64,000 bases of DNA from JACVRW01 sp963716215 (GCA_963716215.1 OY970298.1:434001-498000); one strand, 5' to 3'. Positions 1 to 9,096 are shown, counted from the stretch's first letter. Notes: generated from the sequence alone by a model not told the origin. Program-made: numbers and translations.

Positions 1-591
1 CCCGGCCGAGGTGCGCACCCCGGTCACGCGCCCACGCTCGTGCTCGATCGCCTCGACCTCCACGCCGAGCTCGACGTTGCCGGCCGCCGCCGCCAGGGCC
101 TCGGTGGTGGCGCGCGGATCGGCCTGCCCGTCGCCATGCGCGTGGATCCCGCCGGCGATGCGCGGAGAGAGACCGGGCTCCAGGCTGCGACAGCGACCGG
201 GGGGCAGCCACTCGACCTCGAGCCCGAGCGACAGCTGGAGCTCGTGCAGGCGGCGCAGCGACTCGGCGTCGTCGCGGTCGGCGGCGACGATCAGCGCGCC
301 GCTGTCGCGGTAGCCGGTGGTCAGCCCGGTGTGCTCCTCGAGCTCGGCGGCGAACGCCGGCCAGCGAGCGCGCGCGGCCAGGTTCACGCGCACCAGCGCC
401 TCCTCGCCGAAATCCGCCTCCATGACCGGGGCGAGCATGCCCGCGGCGACGCGGGACGCCCCGGCGCCAACGGCGGGCGCGCGGTCGACGACGAGCACGG
501 ACAGGCCGCGTTGGCCGGCGCGCCAGGCGCAGGCGAGGCCGATCAGGCCGGCACCGATGACAACGGCGTCGTAGCGTGTGCTCCGCGGCAG
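1..591 (-). CDS. thiO: glycine oxidase ThiO (FAD-dependent), partial
   Basis: Reads leftwards off the window, so only about 197 N-terminal residues are present. The reading begins with a Rossmann FAD-binding segment (VVIGAGLIGLA) followed by a beta-strand ending in VVDRAP and the motif ASRVAAGMLAP, which is the pattern of ThiO/DAO-type glycine oxidases. ThiO oxidises glycine to the imine used for the thiazole moiety of thiamine. The start is inferred to be CTG at 591-589: it sits 6 nt after a strong AAGGAG (598-603), and no ATG, GTG or TTG occurs in frame between that site and the FAD motif. A TPP riboswitch lies directly upstream, which supports the thiamine role. It is divergent from the glycosidase gene at 817. 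Confidence 0.85.
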   Translation of the reverse strand, partial: MPRSTRYDAVVIGAGLIGLACAWRAGQRGLSVLVVDRAPAVGAGASRVAAGMLAPVMEADFGEEALVRVNLAARARWPAFAAELEEHTGLTTGYRDSGALIVAADRDDAESLRRLHELQLSLGLEVEWLPPGRCRSLEPGLSPRIAGGIHAHGDGQADPRATTEALAAAAGNVELGVEVEAIEHERGRVTGVRTSAG

Positions 592-602
592 TTGAATCTC
601 CT

Positions 603-690
603 TCCCTTCGCCGGCATTACCCGGGTCAGGTTCGACGGTCGGCGGCGCCGCAGCCGCCCTCTCAGCCCGGTTTCCCCCGAGCTCCCGTTG
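603..690 (-). promoter_or_regulatory. TPP riboswitch (THI element) upstream of thiO
   Basis: On the minus strand the conserved core CTGAGA (665-660) is followed by a GC-rich variable stem and then by the second conserved block AACCTGACCCGGGTAATGCC (632 leftwards) ending in GAAGGGA. These are the two signature halves of the thiamine pyrophosphate aptamer. The 3' end of the aptamer touches the AAGGAG ribosome site of thiO (598-603), so ligand binding could hide the ribosome site directly without a separate expression platform. That mode of control is an inference from position. Confidence 0.92.
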
Positions 691-816
691 GGCTCCCAAT
701 GCTACATCTGCTATCCATTCTCCCCGCCGACGGCACCGCAACTCTCCGGACGTGTGCTGTTTAGACCAGGAACCGGAGCGCGCTGTTCCCCGTCCCGCCG
801 CTCCCTTCCTCGTGCA

Positions 817-2223
817 ATGAAACGACTTACGCTGACAATCGCCGTGCTCGTCGCTGCCACCGTCGCCGCCCCCGCGGCCGACGCCTCCAGCCGACAGGTG
901 CTGATCATGCAAGACGACGCGCACGTGCGCTCGGCCCCGGCGGCGACGCTGGCGGAGTTCGCCGACCTCGGCGCCGACGTCGTCAAGGTCAACCTCTACT
1001 GGGACGAGGTTGCGCCCAACACGCGGCGCAAGCCGGCCGGCTTCGACGGGGCCAATCCCGCCGGCTACGCCTGGGGCAGCTACGACACCGCCGTCCAGGC
1101 GATCGTCGCCCAGGGCATGCGGCCGTTCCTCAGCATCGGCGGCCATGCGCCGCGGTGGGCCACGCGCGGGCGCGGCCGGGCCGGCACCTCGCGACCGAAC
1201 GCGAAGGAGTTCCGCCTGTTCGCCCAGGCGGTCGGCCAGCGCTATGCGAACGTGGACATGTGGTCGATCTGGAACGAGCCCAACCTCTACTCCTGGCTCA
1301 GCCCGCAGCGCAGCAAGAGCGGTACGCCGCTGTCGCCGTCGATCTACCGCGGCCTCTACCTCGCCGGCTATCGCGGCCTGGACGCCGCCGGGCACCGCGG
1401 CGACACGATCCTGCTCGGCGAGCTGATGCCGCGCGGCGGGTCGTCGCCCAGCAAGGTGCGCCCGCTCGAGTTCCTGCGCGAGATGGCCTGCCTGGATCGC
1501 AACTACCGCCAGTTCCGGGGCGCCGCCGCGAAGAAGCGCGGCTGCCGCAAGATCGGCCGCTTCCCCACCTCGGGCATCGCCTACCACCCGTACACGCCGC
1601 CCGACGGACCGCACGTGCCGGAGGGCCGCGAGGACGCCGCGATCGGCCAGCTCTCGCGCCTGCGCGCGACGATCGACGCGCTGGCGCGGCGGGGCAAGCT
1701 GCCGCGCCGCCTGCCGATCTGGATCACCGAGTTCGGCTACCAGACCAAGCCGCCGGACCGCATCTTCGGCGCGCCGCTGTCCCGCGCCGCCTCGTTCATG
1801 GACGAGAGCGAATGGATCGCGTTCCGCAACCGGCGCGTGGCCAGCTACTCGCAGTACACGCTCTTCGACGACCCGCCGCGCCCCGGCTCGGGGCCGCTGC
1901 GCTGGTCCACCTGGCAGGCCGGGCTGCGCTTCCGCAACGGCAAGCCGAAGAAGCACGTCTACGAGGCCTTCCGCCTGCCGGTGTTCGTACGGACGCTCGA
2001 CGCCAACCGCGTCGAGGTATTCGGCGCGCGCCGCACGCTCACGGGCGGAACCGCCCAGATCGAGGCCAAGAGCCGAGGCGGCAGCTACCGTTCCGTCGGT
2101 TCAGCATCGGTGAACGCGGCCGGCTACTTCAGGCGTGTCTTCCGGGTGTCCGGAGCGGCGCGTAAGACGTACAGGGTCACGCTCGACGGCATTTCACGCG
2201 TCAAGCGTCCCGTCGCCCGCTAG
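817..2223 (+). CDS. exported glycosidase-fold protein (GH-A clan, GH5/GH39-like)
   Basis: 468 residues. An N-terminal signal peptide (MKRLTLTIAVLVAATVAAPAA) ends near residue 23. The body is a TIM-barrel glycosidase of clan GH-A type: the acid/base motif SIWNEPN places Glu154, and WITEFGY places the likely nucleophile Glu305, at the usual spacing of about 150 residues. The C-terminal 70 residues form a small beta-rich tail. The substrate cannot be told. The open frame continues far upstream, but the hydrophobic leader fixes the start at the ATG at 817. A related lipoprotein gene follows at 2276, and a third glycosidase-fold gene lies on the other strand at 4144-5286. The exact GH family is uncertain. 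Confidence 0.82.
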   Translation: MKRLTLTIAVLVAATVAAPAADASSRQVLIMQDDAHVRSAPAATLAEFADLGADVVKVNLYWDEVAPNTRRKPAGFDGANPAGYAWGSYDTAVQAIVAQGMRPFLSIGGHAPRWATRGRGRAGTSRPNAKEFRLFAQAVGQRYANVDMWSIWNEPNLYSWLSPQRSKSGTPLSPSIYRGLYLAGYRGLDAAGHRGDTILLGELMPRGGSSPSKVRPLEFLREMACLDRNYRQFRGAAAKKRGCRKIGRFPTSGIAYHPYTPPDGPHVPEGREDAAIGQLSRLRATIDALARRGKLPRRLPIWITEFGYQTKPPDRIFGAPLSRAASFMDESEWIAFRNRRVASYSQYTLFDDPPRPGSGPLRWSTWQAGLRFRNGKPKKHVYEAFRLPVFVRTLDANRVEVFGARRTLTGGTAQIEAKSRGGSYRSVGSASVNAAGYFRRVFRVSGAARKTYRVTLDGISRVKRPVAR

Positions 2224-2275
2224 CGCGAGCGCTCCCCGACGGTTCCATCGACCACCCCCAAGGAGAATCCGACAC

Positions 2276-3505
2276 GTGACTGTTGTGCCGCTACGTCCCG
2301 CCAGAGCCCTACTCGCCGCCGTGGTCGCGGCTTCGGCCCTGCTCACCGGCTGCCTGTTCGCTCCCGATGAGACGCGCGCTGCGCGTGGAATGGAGCTGGC
2401 GCTGCAGGACGACGCGACCTTCCTGGTCGGCAGCAAGCGCGTCCCGCGCGAGCGCGCGCTGAGCTACGCGCGCCAGCTCGGCGTCACGCGGCTGCGCGTG
2501 AACCTCCTGTGGGCGTACACGATGCCGGAGGACGTCTACACGGCTCGGCGCAAGCCCGGTCAGATCCAGTACCTGTTCGACCCCTTCGACCAGCTGGTCG
2601 ACGCCGCCGCCGAGGAGGGCATCCGCATCCACCTCTCGCTGACCGGCCCCGCGCCGCGCTGGGCGCGGCCGAAGGCCTCGATCAAGCAGGCCTGGTTCAA
2701 GCCCAACACGCGCGAGTTCGGCGAGTTCGCGGGCGTGGTGGCAGAGCACTTCGCCGGTCGCGTGGACCGGTACAGCATCTGGAACGAGCCCAACTGGAAG
2801 ACCTGGCTCGGGCCCGTCAAGAGCGCCCCGACGCTCTACCGCAACCTCTACACGGGCGGCTACGCGGCCATCAAGAAGGCCGACCGGCGCGCGAAGGTGC
2901 TGATCGGAGAGACGAGCCCATACGGGCGCCCGGGACTGTCGACCGCGCCGCTGGCGTTCCTGCGGTCGCTCACGTGCGTCAACAAGAAGTACAAGCGCAC
3001 CCGCTCCTGCCCGAAGCTGAAGGCGGACGGGTACGCGCACCATCCGTACGACTTCCGCCACGCGCCCAACTTCAAGTACCCGGGCGACGACAACGTCACG
3101 ATCGGCACGCTGAGCCGGCTCACGAAGGCGCTCGACAAGCTCTCGCGCGCGGGTGTGCTGCGCAGCGCGGGCGGCGGGCGCCTTCCGATCTACCTGACCG
3201 AGTACGGCTATTTCGCGAGCGGCCACCGCGCGCTTCCGGCCAAGACCCGCTCGCGCTATTTGCAGCAGGCCTACTCGATCGCCCTGCGCAACTCGCGGGT
3301 GAAGAGCCAGCTCCAGTACCTGCTGATCGCGCCGCCACGCGGGTCCAGCTCGGCGTTCTTCAACCTGGCCTGGATGTCGCCGAGCGGCAAGCCCTACCCG
3401 CAGTACAACGCGATGAAGCGCTGGTTCAAGCTGAACCGCGGCAAGGTCAAGCGACCCGGCTCGCCGATCAACCTGCCCGCCGCTCTGCCCAACCCGCTCA
3501 AGTGA
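2276..3505 (+). CDS. glycosidase-fold lipoprotein (GH-A clan)
   Basis: 409 residues, starting at GTG 2276, which lies 10 nt after an AAGGAG site (2260-2265). Its N-terminus is a lipoprotein signal with lipobox LLTGC, so the mature protein should be anchored to the outer face of the membrane. The catalytic pattern matches its upstream neighbour: SIWNEPNWKTW gives acid/base Glu171 and YLTEYGY gives nucleophile Glu309. The C-terminus is basic and short. The stop overlaps the start of thiE by 4 nt (GTGA), so the two are probably translated together. The substrate is unknown; a cell-envelope or extracellular polysaccharide is a guess. Confidence 0.82.
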   Translation: MTVVPLRPARALLAAVVAASALLTGCLFAPDETRAARGMELALQDDATFLVGSKRVPRERALSYARQLGVTRLRVNLLWAYTMPEDVYTARRKPGQIQYLFDPFDQLVDAAAEEGIRIHLSLTGPAPRWARPKASIKQAWFKPNTREFGEFAGVVAEHFAGRVDRYSIWNEPNWKTWLGPVKSAPTLYRNLYTGGYAAIKKADRRAKVLIGETSPYGRPGLSTAPLAFLRSLTCVNKKYKRTRSCPKLKADGYAHHPYDFRHAPNFKYPGDDNVTIGTLSRLTKALDKLSRAGVLRSAGGGRLPIYLTEYGYFASGHRALPAKTRSRYLQQAYSIALRNSRVKSQLQYLLIAPPRGSSSAFFNLAWMSPSGKPYPQYNAMKRWFKLNRGKVKRPGSPINLPAALPNPLK

Positions 3506-4143
3506 GCGCAGGGCTCGCCGGCGCGCGCGAGCGCCTGCGGCGAGCCCGGCTCTACCTGGTGGTGGAGGCCGCGGCCGAACCGGTGCTCGGACCCGCGCTG
3601 CGCGGCGGCGTCGACATGGTCCAGCTCCGCGACAAGCACGCCGACGACGAGGCGATCCTGCGGGCCGCCGCCCGCTTTCGCGCCCACTGTGCCGAGCACG
3701 GGGCGCTGTTCTGGCTGAACGACCGTCCGGACCTCGTGCGCGAGGCGGGCGCCGACGGCGTCCACCTCGGCCAGGACGACACTCCCGTGGCGGAGGCCCG
3801 GGAGCTGCTCGGCGACGACGTGCTGATCGGGCTGTCGACGCACTCGCCGGCGCAGTTCGACGCGGCGCTCGGGTCAGGTGCCGACCAGCTCAGCGTAGGA
3901 CCGGTCTGGGAGACCCCCACGAAGGAGGGCCGGCCGGCGGCCGGGCTCGCCTACGTGAGCCACGCGGCCGAGCACGGCGGCGACGTGCCCTGGTTCGCCA
4001 TCGGCGGCATCGACGCCGGCAACGTCGCCGAGGTGGTGGGCGCCGGGGCGCGCCGGATCGTGGTGGTCAGGGCGATCCGCGACGCCGACGACCCCGAGCG
4101 CGCGGCCGCCGCCCTGCGCGGCGCGCTCGGCCCCGCCGGCTGA
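3502..4143 (+). CDS. thiE: thiamine phosphate synthase ThiE
   Basis: 213 residues, the normal length for ThiE. It joins hydroxymethylpyrimidine pyrophosphate and thiazole phosphate to give thiamine monophosphate. Visible family motifs are VQLRDK (pyrophosphate/Mg region), NDRPDL, GVHLGQDD, IGLSTHS, GPVWETPTK and FAIGGI, in the expected barrel order. The start GTG overlaps the stop of the preceding lipoprotein gene. The thiamine theme is shared with thiO at the left edge on the other strand, but no riboswitch precedes thiE itself, so it depends on the promoter of the glycosidase genes. Its stop abuts the stop of the minus-strand gene at 4144 without a gap. Confidence 0.95.
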   Translation: MSAGLAGARERLRRARLYLVVEAAAEPVLGPALRGGVDMVQLRDKHADDEAILRAAARFRAHCAEHGALFWLNDRPDLVREAGADGVHLGQDDTPVAEARELLGDDVLIGLSTHSPAQFDAALGSGADQLSVGPVWETPTKEGRPAAGLAYVSHAAEHGGDVPWFAIGGIDAGNVAEVVGAGARRIVVVRAIRDADDPERAAAALRGALGPAG

Positions 4144-5286
4144 CTACCGGCAGACGCCTTCGGAGGTCTTCGAGCAGCCCTGGTAGCGGCGCGCGCTGGC
4201 GGCGAAGGCGCGCAGCGCGGGGCGCTCCTCGTACGTGCCCCCGGCGAAGCGAATCAGCCCGGCGTAGTCGAACAGGTCGTTCGCCTCGTAGGCCGACGAC
4301 CACGTGTACCAGACCACCCGCCCCAGCCGCAGCCGGCGACGGTTCTTGATCGCCAGCTTGTAGATGCCGCGCACGCGGGCAGCCATGCCGGCGTCGGTCG
4401 TGTACCAGTTGCGCTGCCAGGAGGCCTGCGGGCGGGACACGCGGCCCTTGCCCGCGGGCCAGGTGGCCTCGGTCAGCCACACCTGCTTGCGCGCCGCCCC
4501 GCCGCGGCGCATGGCCCGGCGGAAGAAGCGCACTCCCCTCATCACGAGCTTGGGACGCGACGTGAACAGGTTGATCGCCGCCACGTCATAGTCGCGGCCG
4601 ACCTTGAATCGGTTGAGCCGGTTCAGGTGGCGCCAGGCGAAGTCCGCGAGCGCGGCCAGCACCACGGTGGCGCCGGGGTCGGCCGCGTCGACCGCGGCCT
4701 TCGCGCTCCTCAGCAGCGCGGCGTACTCGCGCGCCCAGGCGTTCTTCGAGCGGCCATCGGTGTTCCACCACACGTTCAGGTGGGGCTCGTTCCAGATCTG
4801 CCACGTGCGCACCGGCAGTCGAGGGACCTCCGGATGCTCGGTCCAGTAGGACCCGCTCGGGCCGTAGCGCCCGATCAGCGCCGTGAGGAAGACGGCGTAG
4901 TCGGACACGTTCCTGGGCGCCGAGCCGACCGCGTACGGGTTGAGCGCCGCCCAGGCCGGCGTGGTGCGCACGACCGGCAGCAGCTGGATGTTGTGGCGCG
5001 CCGCGAGCCCGACGAGGCGGTCCGTTTGGCTGAAGTCCGTGACGCCCGCTTGGGGCTGCGCCTGCGCCCAGTTGAAGACGGTGCGCACCGACTCCACGCC
5101 CGAGCGCGCCATCAGCGCCCACTGCGCCTCCTGCTCGACCTCGGGCGCGAGGGTGGCGGCGCGGTCCCACATGACCGCGTAGAAGCCGCGCGGCACCTTG
5201 CGCTTCGCGGCCTCGGCCGGAGCGCAGGCGAACAGCACGACGAGCACAGCCACGAACGGGATCAGAAAGCGCTGCATTCGCGGCAT
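4144..5286 (-). CDS. secreted glycosidase-fold protein (GH-A clan)
   Basis: 380 residues with a signal peptide (hydrophobic stretch 7-22, cleavage probably after AEA near 27). WQIWNEPHLNVWW gives acid/base Glu167 and VWLTEATWP gives the nucleophile candidate Glu273, the arrangement of GH-A clan barrels. It is more distant from the two plus-strand glycosidases than these are from each other. A TAGGCT box lies 10 nt upstream of the ATG (5297-5302). A second in-frame ATG three codons in (MQRF) is an alternative start. The substrate is unknown. Confidence 0.8.
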   Translation of the reverse strand: MPRMQRFLIPFVAVLVVLFACAPAEAAKRKVPRGFYAVMWDRAATLAPEVEQEAQWALMARSGVESVRTVFNWAQAQPQAGVTDFSQTDRLVGLAARHNIQLLPVVRTTPAWAALNPYAVGSAPRNVSDYAVFLTALIGRYGPSGSYWTEHPEVPRLPVRTWQIWNEPHLNVWWNTDGRSKNAWAREYAALLRSAKAAVDAADPGATVVLAALADFAWRHLNRLNRFKVGRDYDVAAINLFTSRPKLVMRGVRFFRRAMRRGGAARKQVWLTEATWPAGKGRVSRPQASWQRNWYTTDAGMAARVRGIYKLAIKNRRRLRLGRVVWYTWSSAYEANDLFDYAGLIRFAGGTYEERPALRAFAASARRYQGCSKTSEGVCR

Positions 5287-5351
5287 CGAACCCGGCAGCC
5301 TAGAGATCGATGCGCCGGTGATGCGCGGGTAGGTCTAACGTGCCGGGCGCA

Positions 5352-5882
5352 ATGGCGGGCAAGCGCAAGAGCCGCAAACGACGCACGGCACCGGCCCAGC
5401 GCACCACCGCCCCGGCCGCCCCGACCCGATACGAGCGCTCGCGCGCCCGCGACGAGGAGGCGCGAGCGGCGCTCAAGCCGCTGCGCCGCGGCGAGCGCCC
5501 CCCAGCCGTAACGGTCGGCGCCGTCGCTGCCGGCCTGCTGGCCCTGGCCAACCTGATCGCCGTCGCGTTCGGTTACAACGCGGCGGAGGACACGCTCTCG
5601 CCCGGCAGCGACCTGACCGGCAGCATCGTCACGACCGCGCTGCTCGCGCTGGTTGCCTACGGGATGTGGCGGGCGCGCTACTGGGCCGTGCTCGGGATGC
5701 AGACGCTGCTGGCGCTCACGATCGTGGTCTGCGCGCTCGCTCTGCTCACCGCCGTCAACCTCTGGGCCTTCGTGCTGGTGCTGATCCTCCTCGTCGCCTC
5801 CGGCACGCTGTTCTGGTTCCTGGTGAAGGCGATGGCCCGGATCCAGATGCCGGAGCGGCCCGGCTCTCAGCGCACCGGGTAG
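5352..5882 (+). CDS. membrane protein of unknown function
   Basis: About 176 residues. The first 55 are very basic and hydrophilic (MAGKRKSRKRRT, then an Ala/Arg-rich segment); they are followed by three to four hydrophobic segments (about 56-75, 91-108, 115-134, 138-155) and a short cytoplasmic tail. I do not recognise the family. GTG at 5340 is an alternative start four codons upstream. The 3' end overlaps the convergent gene at 5867 by 16 nt. Confidence 0.65.
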   Translation: MAGKRKSRKRRTAPAQRTTAPAAPTRYERSRARDEEARAALKPLRRGERPPAVTVGAVAAGLLALANLIAVAFGYNAAEDTLSPGSDLTGSIVTTALLALVAYGMWRARYWAVLGMQTLLALTIVVCALALLTAVNLWAFVLVLILLVASGTLFWFLVKAMARIQMPERPGSQRTG

Positions 5883-6904
5883 TCCGGCACCGGCCCGTTC
5901 ACGATGTTCGCCTCCACGCCGTGTACCTCCATGTACACGGCGTAGCCCACGTCGAGCGCGACGAAGGCAACCACCGCCGCGATCGCCAGGCGGCGGCGGT
6001 CGTTCAGCACGTAGGCACCCGCCACGTAGACGGCCGGAGCGGCCAGCAGCACCACGCGGCCCCAGTCGCCAACGAACAGGAAGCTGAACACGCAGCAGGC
6101 AAGCAGCGCCAACCCGGCCCGGGCATAGCGCAGGCTGAGCAGGGCGAACGGCGCTGCCAACCAGAGCGGCCCGAAGGCGATCAAGATGCGCCGCGCCTGG
6201 ACATGTGGGTTGTCCAGCGCGTACTCGACGACGTCGACCACCTTGCCGTAGCCGTTGGGCGTGGTCGGGATGCCGCTCCGGATCGCCGCGTAGATCGCCA
6301 ACCCCGGCAGCCCGGCTGCGGCCACGCGCTTGAGCGCGACGCGGTCCACCGGCTCGGTGGCCCAGTAGGCGTACGCGAACGGGATCAGGAAGAGCGCGGA
6401 CTCCCGGATCGTGGCGCCGACGGCGATGATCAGCCCAAGTGCGAGCGGCCGGCGGTCGGCGATCGCCAGGCCGCCGGCGAGCATGACCAGCACCGTCTCC
6501 GGGTCGACGTTGCGGCCCTGGCGCAGCGACACCACCAACAGCTGCGGGCTGAGGACGAGGCACAGTGCCAGAGCCGCCGCCAGCCACGGTCGGACGGCGA
6601 ACCGGCGCATCAGCACGTAAGCGACCGTGCCACAGGCGGCCGTCGACAGCCAGGCCAGCAGGCTGAACGAGAACGTATGGCCGAACGGGAGCACGTGCAC
6701 CACGGTGGGCACGAGGAAGCGGTAGGCGAAGGGAAAGCTGTGGGTGGCGAACGGATCCTCCGCCATCAGCTCGTAGATCAGGTCGTCGCCTCGGGGGGCG
6801 CCGGCGTCCCTCACGAGCGCGTCGGCCAGCAGCAGGAGCAGCAGGCCCGCCAGCCCCACGAGCGCTCCGTTGCGCCAGTCGAGCCTGCGTGAATCGGTCG
6901 CCAT
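5867..6904 (-). CDS. polytopic membrane protein, glycosyltransferase-like topology
   Basis: 345 residues from ATG 6904 (an upstream in-frame start at 6982 would run into the lpd start region). There are about nine to ten hydrophobic segments. A periplasmic loop after the first of them contains charged residues (DDLIYELMAEDPFATHSFPFAYR), in the place where GT-C glycosyltransferases keep their catalytic acid, but no family signature is certain. Later segments include LVLSPQLLVV and a short NGYGKVVDVVEYALDNPH loop. The function is unknown; a lipid-linked sugar transferase is one possibility only. The gene is divergent from lpd. Confidence 0.6.
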   Translation of the reverse strand: MATDSRRLDWRNGALVGLAGLLLLLLADALVRDAGAPRGDDLIYELMAEDPFATHSFPFAYRFLVPTVVHVLPFGHTFSFSLLAWLSTAACGTVAYVLMRRFAVRPWLAAALALCLVLSPQLLVVSLRQGRNVDPETVLVMLAGGLAIADRRPLALGLIIAVGATIRESALFLIPFAYAYWATEPVDRVALKRVAAAGLPGLAIYAAIRSGIPTTPNGYGKVVDVVEYALDNPHVQARRILIAFGPLWLAAPFALLSLRYARAGLALLACCVFSFLFVGDWGRVVLLAAPAVYVAGAYVLNDRRRLAIAAVVAFVALDVGYAVYMEVHGVEANIVNGPVPDYPVR

Positions 6905-6956
6905 TCGCGGCGCGACACTACCTGCGGCGACCAGGTCGCTAGGCTCTCGGGCCGCC

Positions 6957-8339
6957 ATGCCGGAGAGCAAATACGACTGCATCGTGATCGGTTCCGGGCC
7001 GGGCGGCTACGTGGCCGCGATCCGGGCCGCGCAGCTGGGACTGAAGACCGCGGTGGTGGAGAAGGGCAACACCGGCGGCCGCTGCCTCAACGAGGCGTGC
7101 ATCCCCGCCAAGGCGATGCTGCGGGTGGCCGAGGTGTTCACCGAGGTGCAGCACGCGGGCGACTTCGGCATCTCCGTGGACGGCGCCTCCGTCGACTACC
7201 CCGGCGCGACCAAACACCGCGACAACGTGATCAAGACGCTCACCGGCGGCGTCGCCGGGCTCTTCAAGAAGAACAAGATCGAGCTGATCGAAGGCTTCGG
7301 GTCCGTCACCGACGACGGCAACGTGAAGATCGGCGGCCAGTTCGACGGGACGGAGATCCAAACCGAGCGCGTGATCCTGGCGTGCGGGTCGGTCGCGAAG
7401 CCGCTGCTCGACCTCCAGTTCGGCGGGCGGATCCTGGACACCGCCGGCATGTGGCTGATGAACGAGCAGCCCTCGCGGCTGTGTGTGATCGGCGCGGGGG
7501 CCTCCGGAACTGAGATCGCGTCGGCCATGGGCCGCCTCGGCACCGAGGTCGTGTTGCTCGAGGCGCTGGACCAGATCCTGCCGCTGGAGGACGAGGACAT
7601 CGCTCGCGCCTGCGCGCGGGAGATCAAGAAGCAGAACGTGCGGATCGAAACCGGCGCTTCGGTTGAGAGCGCGTCCGCCTCGGACTCCGGCGTGTCGGTC
7701 ACCTTCAACGGCGAGACGGAGGAGTTCGACTACCTGGTGATCGCCGCGGGCCGCGCGCCCGACGTGGAGGGGCTCGGCCTGGACGAGGCCGGCATCGAGC
7801 GTGACGAGCGCGGGCTGATCAAGGTGGACGGCCGGCTGCGCACGTCACATCCCGGTGTGTGGGCGATCGGCGACATGGTCCCCGGACCCGCGCTCGCTCA
7901 CAAGGCGTCAGACGAGGGGATCATCGCGGTCGAGGACTCGGCCGGCGGCGAGGTCCACGAGATCGACTACGCGTACATCCCCGCCGTCACGTTCTGCCAG
8001 CCGCAGGTCGCCTCGTTCGGGCTGACCGAGAAGGCCGCGCGCGAGGCAGGGCACGACGTGGTGGTCGGCAAGGTGCCGATGGGCGCCGTGGGAGCGCCGA
8101 CGGTCTACGGCGACCGCGGCGGCCTGATCAAGATCGTCGGCGACAAGCAGTACGGCGAGATCCTGGGCGGTCACATCTGCTCCGTGAAGGCCGCCGACCT
8201 GATCCAGGAGCTGGTCAACGCACGCGAGCTCGAGGGCGGCTACCCCGAGGTGGCCCGAATGATCCACCCACATCCGGCGTTCGCGGAGGCGGTCATGGAG
8301 GCCGCACGCGCGACGGATGGTTGGCTCATCCACGGCTGA
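6957..8339 (+). CDS. lpdA: dihydrolipoamide dehydrogenase (E3)
   Basis: 460 residues. It reoxidises dihydrolipoamide of 2-oxoacid dehydrogenase complexes using FAD and NAD+. The N-terminal FAD fold is CIVIGSGPGGYVAAIRAAQ. The redox disulfide is GGRCLNEACIPAK (the normal C-x4-C). A second nucleotide fold is CVIGAGASGTEIASAMGRLG, and the C-terminal active-site pair is seen in IHPHPAFAEA (His and Glu). ATG 6957 is placed just after a TAGGCT box (11 nt). The complex partners E1 and E2 are 6 kb downstream (12849-16538), and lipB/lipA are further along, so the gene most likely serves that complex. Confidence 0.95.
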   Translation: MPESKYDCIVIGSGPGGYVAAIRAAQLGLKTAVVEKGNTGGRCLNEACIPAKAMLRVAEVFTEVQHAGDFGISVDGASVDYPGATKHRDNVIKTLTGGVAGLFKKNKIELIEGFGSVTDDGNVKIGGQFDGTEIQTERVILACGSVAKPLLDLQFGGRILDTAGMWLMNEQPSRLCVIGAGASGTEIASAMGRLGTEVVLLEALDQILPLEDEDIARACAREIKKQNVRIETGASVESASASDSGVSVTFNGETEEFDYLVIAAGRAPDVEGLGLDEAGIERDERGLIKVDGRLRTSHPGVWAIGDMVPGPALAHKASDEGIIAVEDSAGGEVHEIDYAYIPAVTFCQPQVASFGLTEKAAREAGHDVVVGKVPMGAVGAPTVYGDRGGLIKIVGDKQYGEILGGHICSVKAADLIQELVNARELEGGYPEVARMIHPHPAFAEAVMEAARATDGWLIHG

Positions 8340-8352
8340 GCCGGCCGACCAC

Positions 8353-9096
8353 CTACCCGGGGCGGCGCATGAAGATCGCGTCCACCTGCAGCATGTGACC
8401 CGTGTCTCGCTCCTCGTCGATGCCCTCGACGCTGATCAGCGAGAACCCCCGCTCGTCCAGGAAGCCGATCACCTCGTCGTAGAGCGGACCGTCCTCGTAC
8501 AGCGGGACGAGCGACAGCTCGGACTCCACGAGCTCCGCGTCGCGGAGGACCCCGCCAGCACCGCGCAGGATGGCCAGCTCCGACCCCTGGGCGTCCAGCT
8601 TCAGGTAGAGCGGCTGCGGGTCAGGGCTCAGCCGGGGCCAGAGCGAATCGAGCCGCATCATCCGCACCCGCTCGGCACCGACGAACCGAGAGCCCGGCGA
8701 GTTGCTCACCTCGCGCGGCTCCACCCGCAGCAGCGAGCTGCCTTCTGAGTCGTCGGCGACGTTGAGCACGACGGTGTCGTCGCGGTCGCCCAGGGCGAGT
8801 TGGTGACAGGACCAGTCCCGATCGCGGGCCGCCCTGTCGCACAGCCCGGCGAAGGCGTCCGAGCCGGGCTCGAACGAGACGATCCTGCCGGAGAAGCCGG
8901 CGCGCCGGAGCCTCGTGGCGTACTGGCCTTCGTTCGCGCCGACGTCCACCACGAGGTCGATGCCCCGCCATGCGAGCAGCCGTGCTCGGCGGATCGCGGG
9001 CGGCAGCAGCGTTGTTGCGGTCTCGGTTGCCACTCCTGGAGGGTTGAGGAGCCCGGGCGCGCCGGCAACATGCGACTGGACGATCGAGAGGAGCAT
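8353..9096 (-). CDS. FkbM family methyltransferase
   Basis: 247 residues from ATG 9096; the frame is open further upstream, but that extension is Arg-rich and unlike a protein. The SAM-binding start is VVDVGANEGQYATRLRRAGF (motif I), followed by IVSFEPGSDAFAGL (motif II) and LKLDAQGSELAILRGA, which is the typical FkbM signature of an acidic metal/substrate pair. FkbM enzymes O-methylate sugars or polyketides. Nothing nearby identifies the acceptor; a P450 is divergent at 9189. Confidence 0.85.
   Translation of the reverse strand: MLLSIVQSHVAGAPGLLNPPGVATETATTLLPPAIRRARLLAWRGIDLVVDVGANEGQYATRLRRAGFSGRIVSFEPGSDAFAGLCDRAARDRDWSCHQLALGDRDDTVVLNVADDSEGSSLLRVEPREVSNSPGSRFVGAERVRMMRLDSLWPRLSPDPQPLYLKLDAQGSELAILRGAGGVLRDAELVESELSLVPLYEDGPLYDEVIGFLDERGFSLISVEGIDEERDTGHMLQVDAIFMRRPG

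Noticed and set aside
40..816. Long plus-strand open frame upstream of the first glycosidase
   Set aside because: It is antisense to thiO and the TPP riboswitch; the signal peptide at 817 marks the true start.
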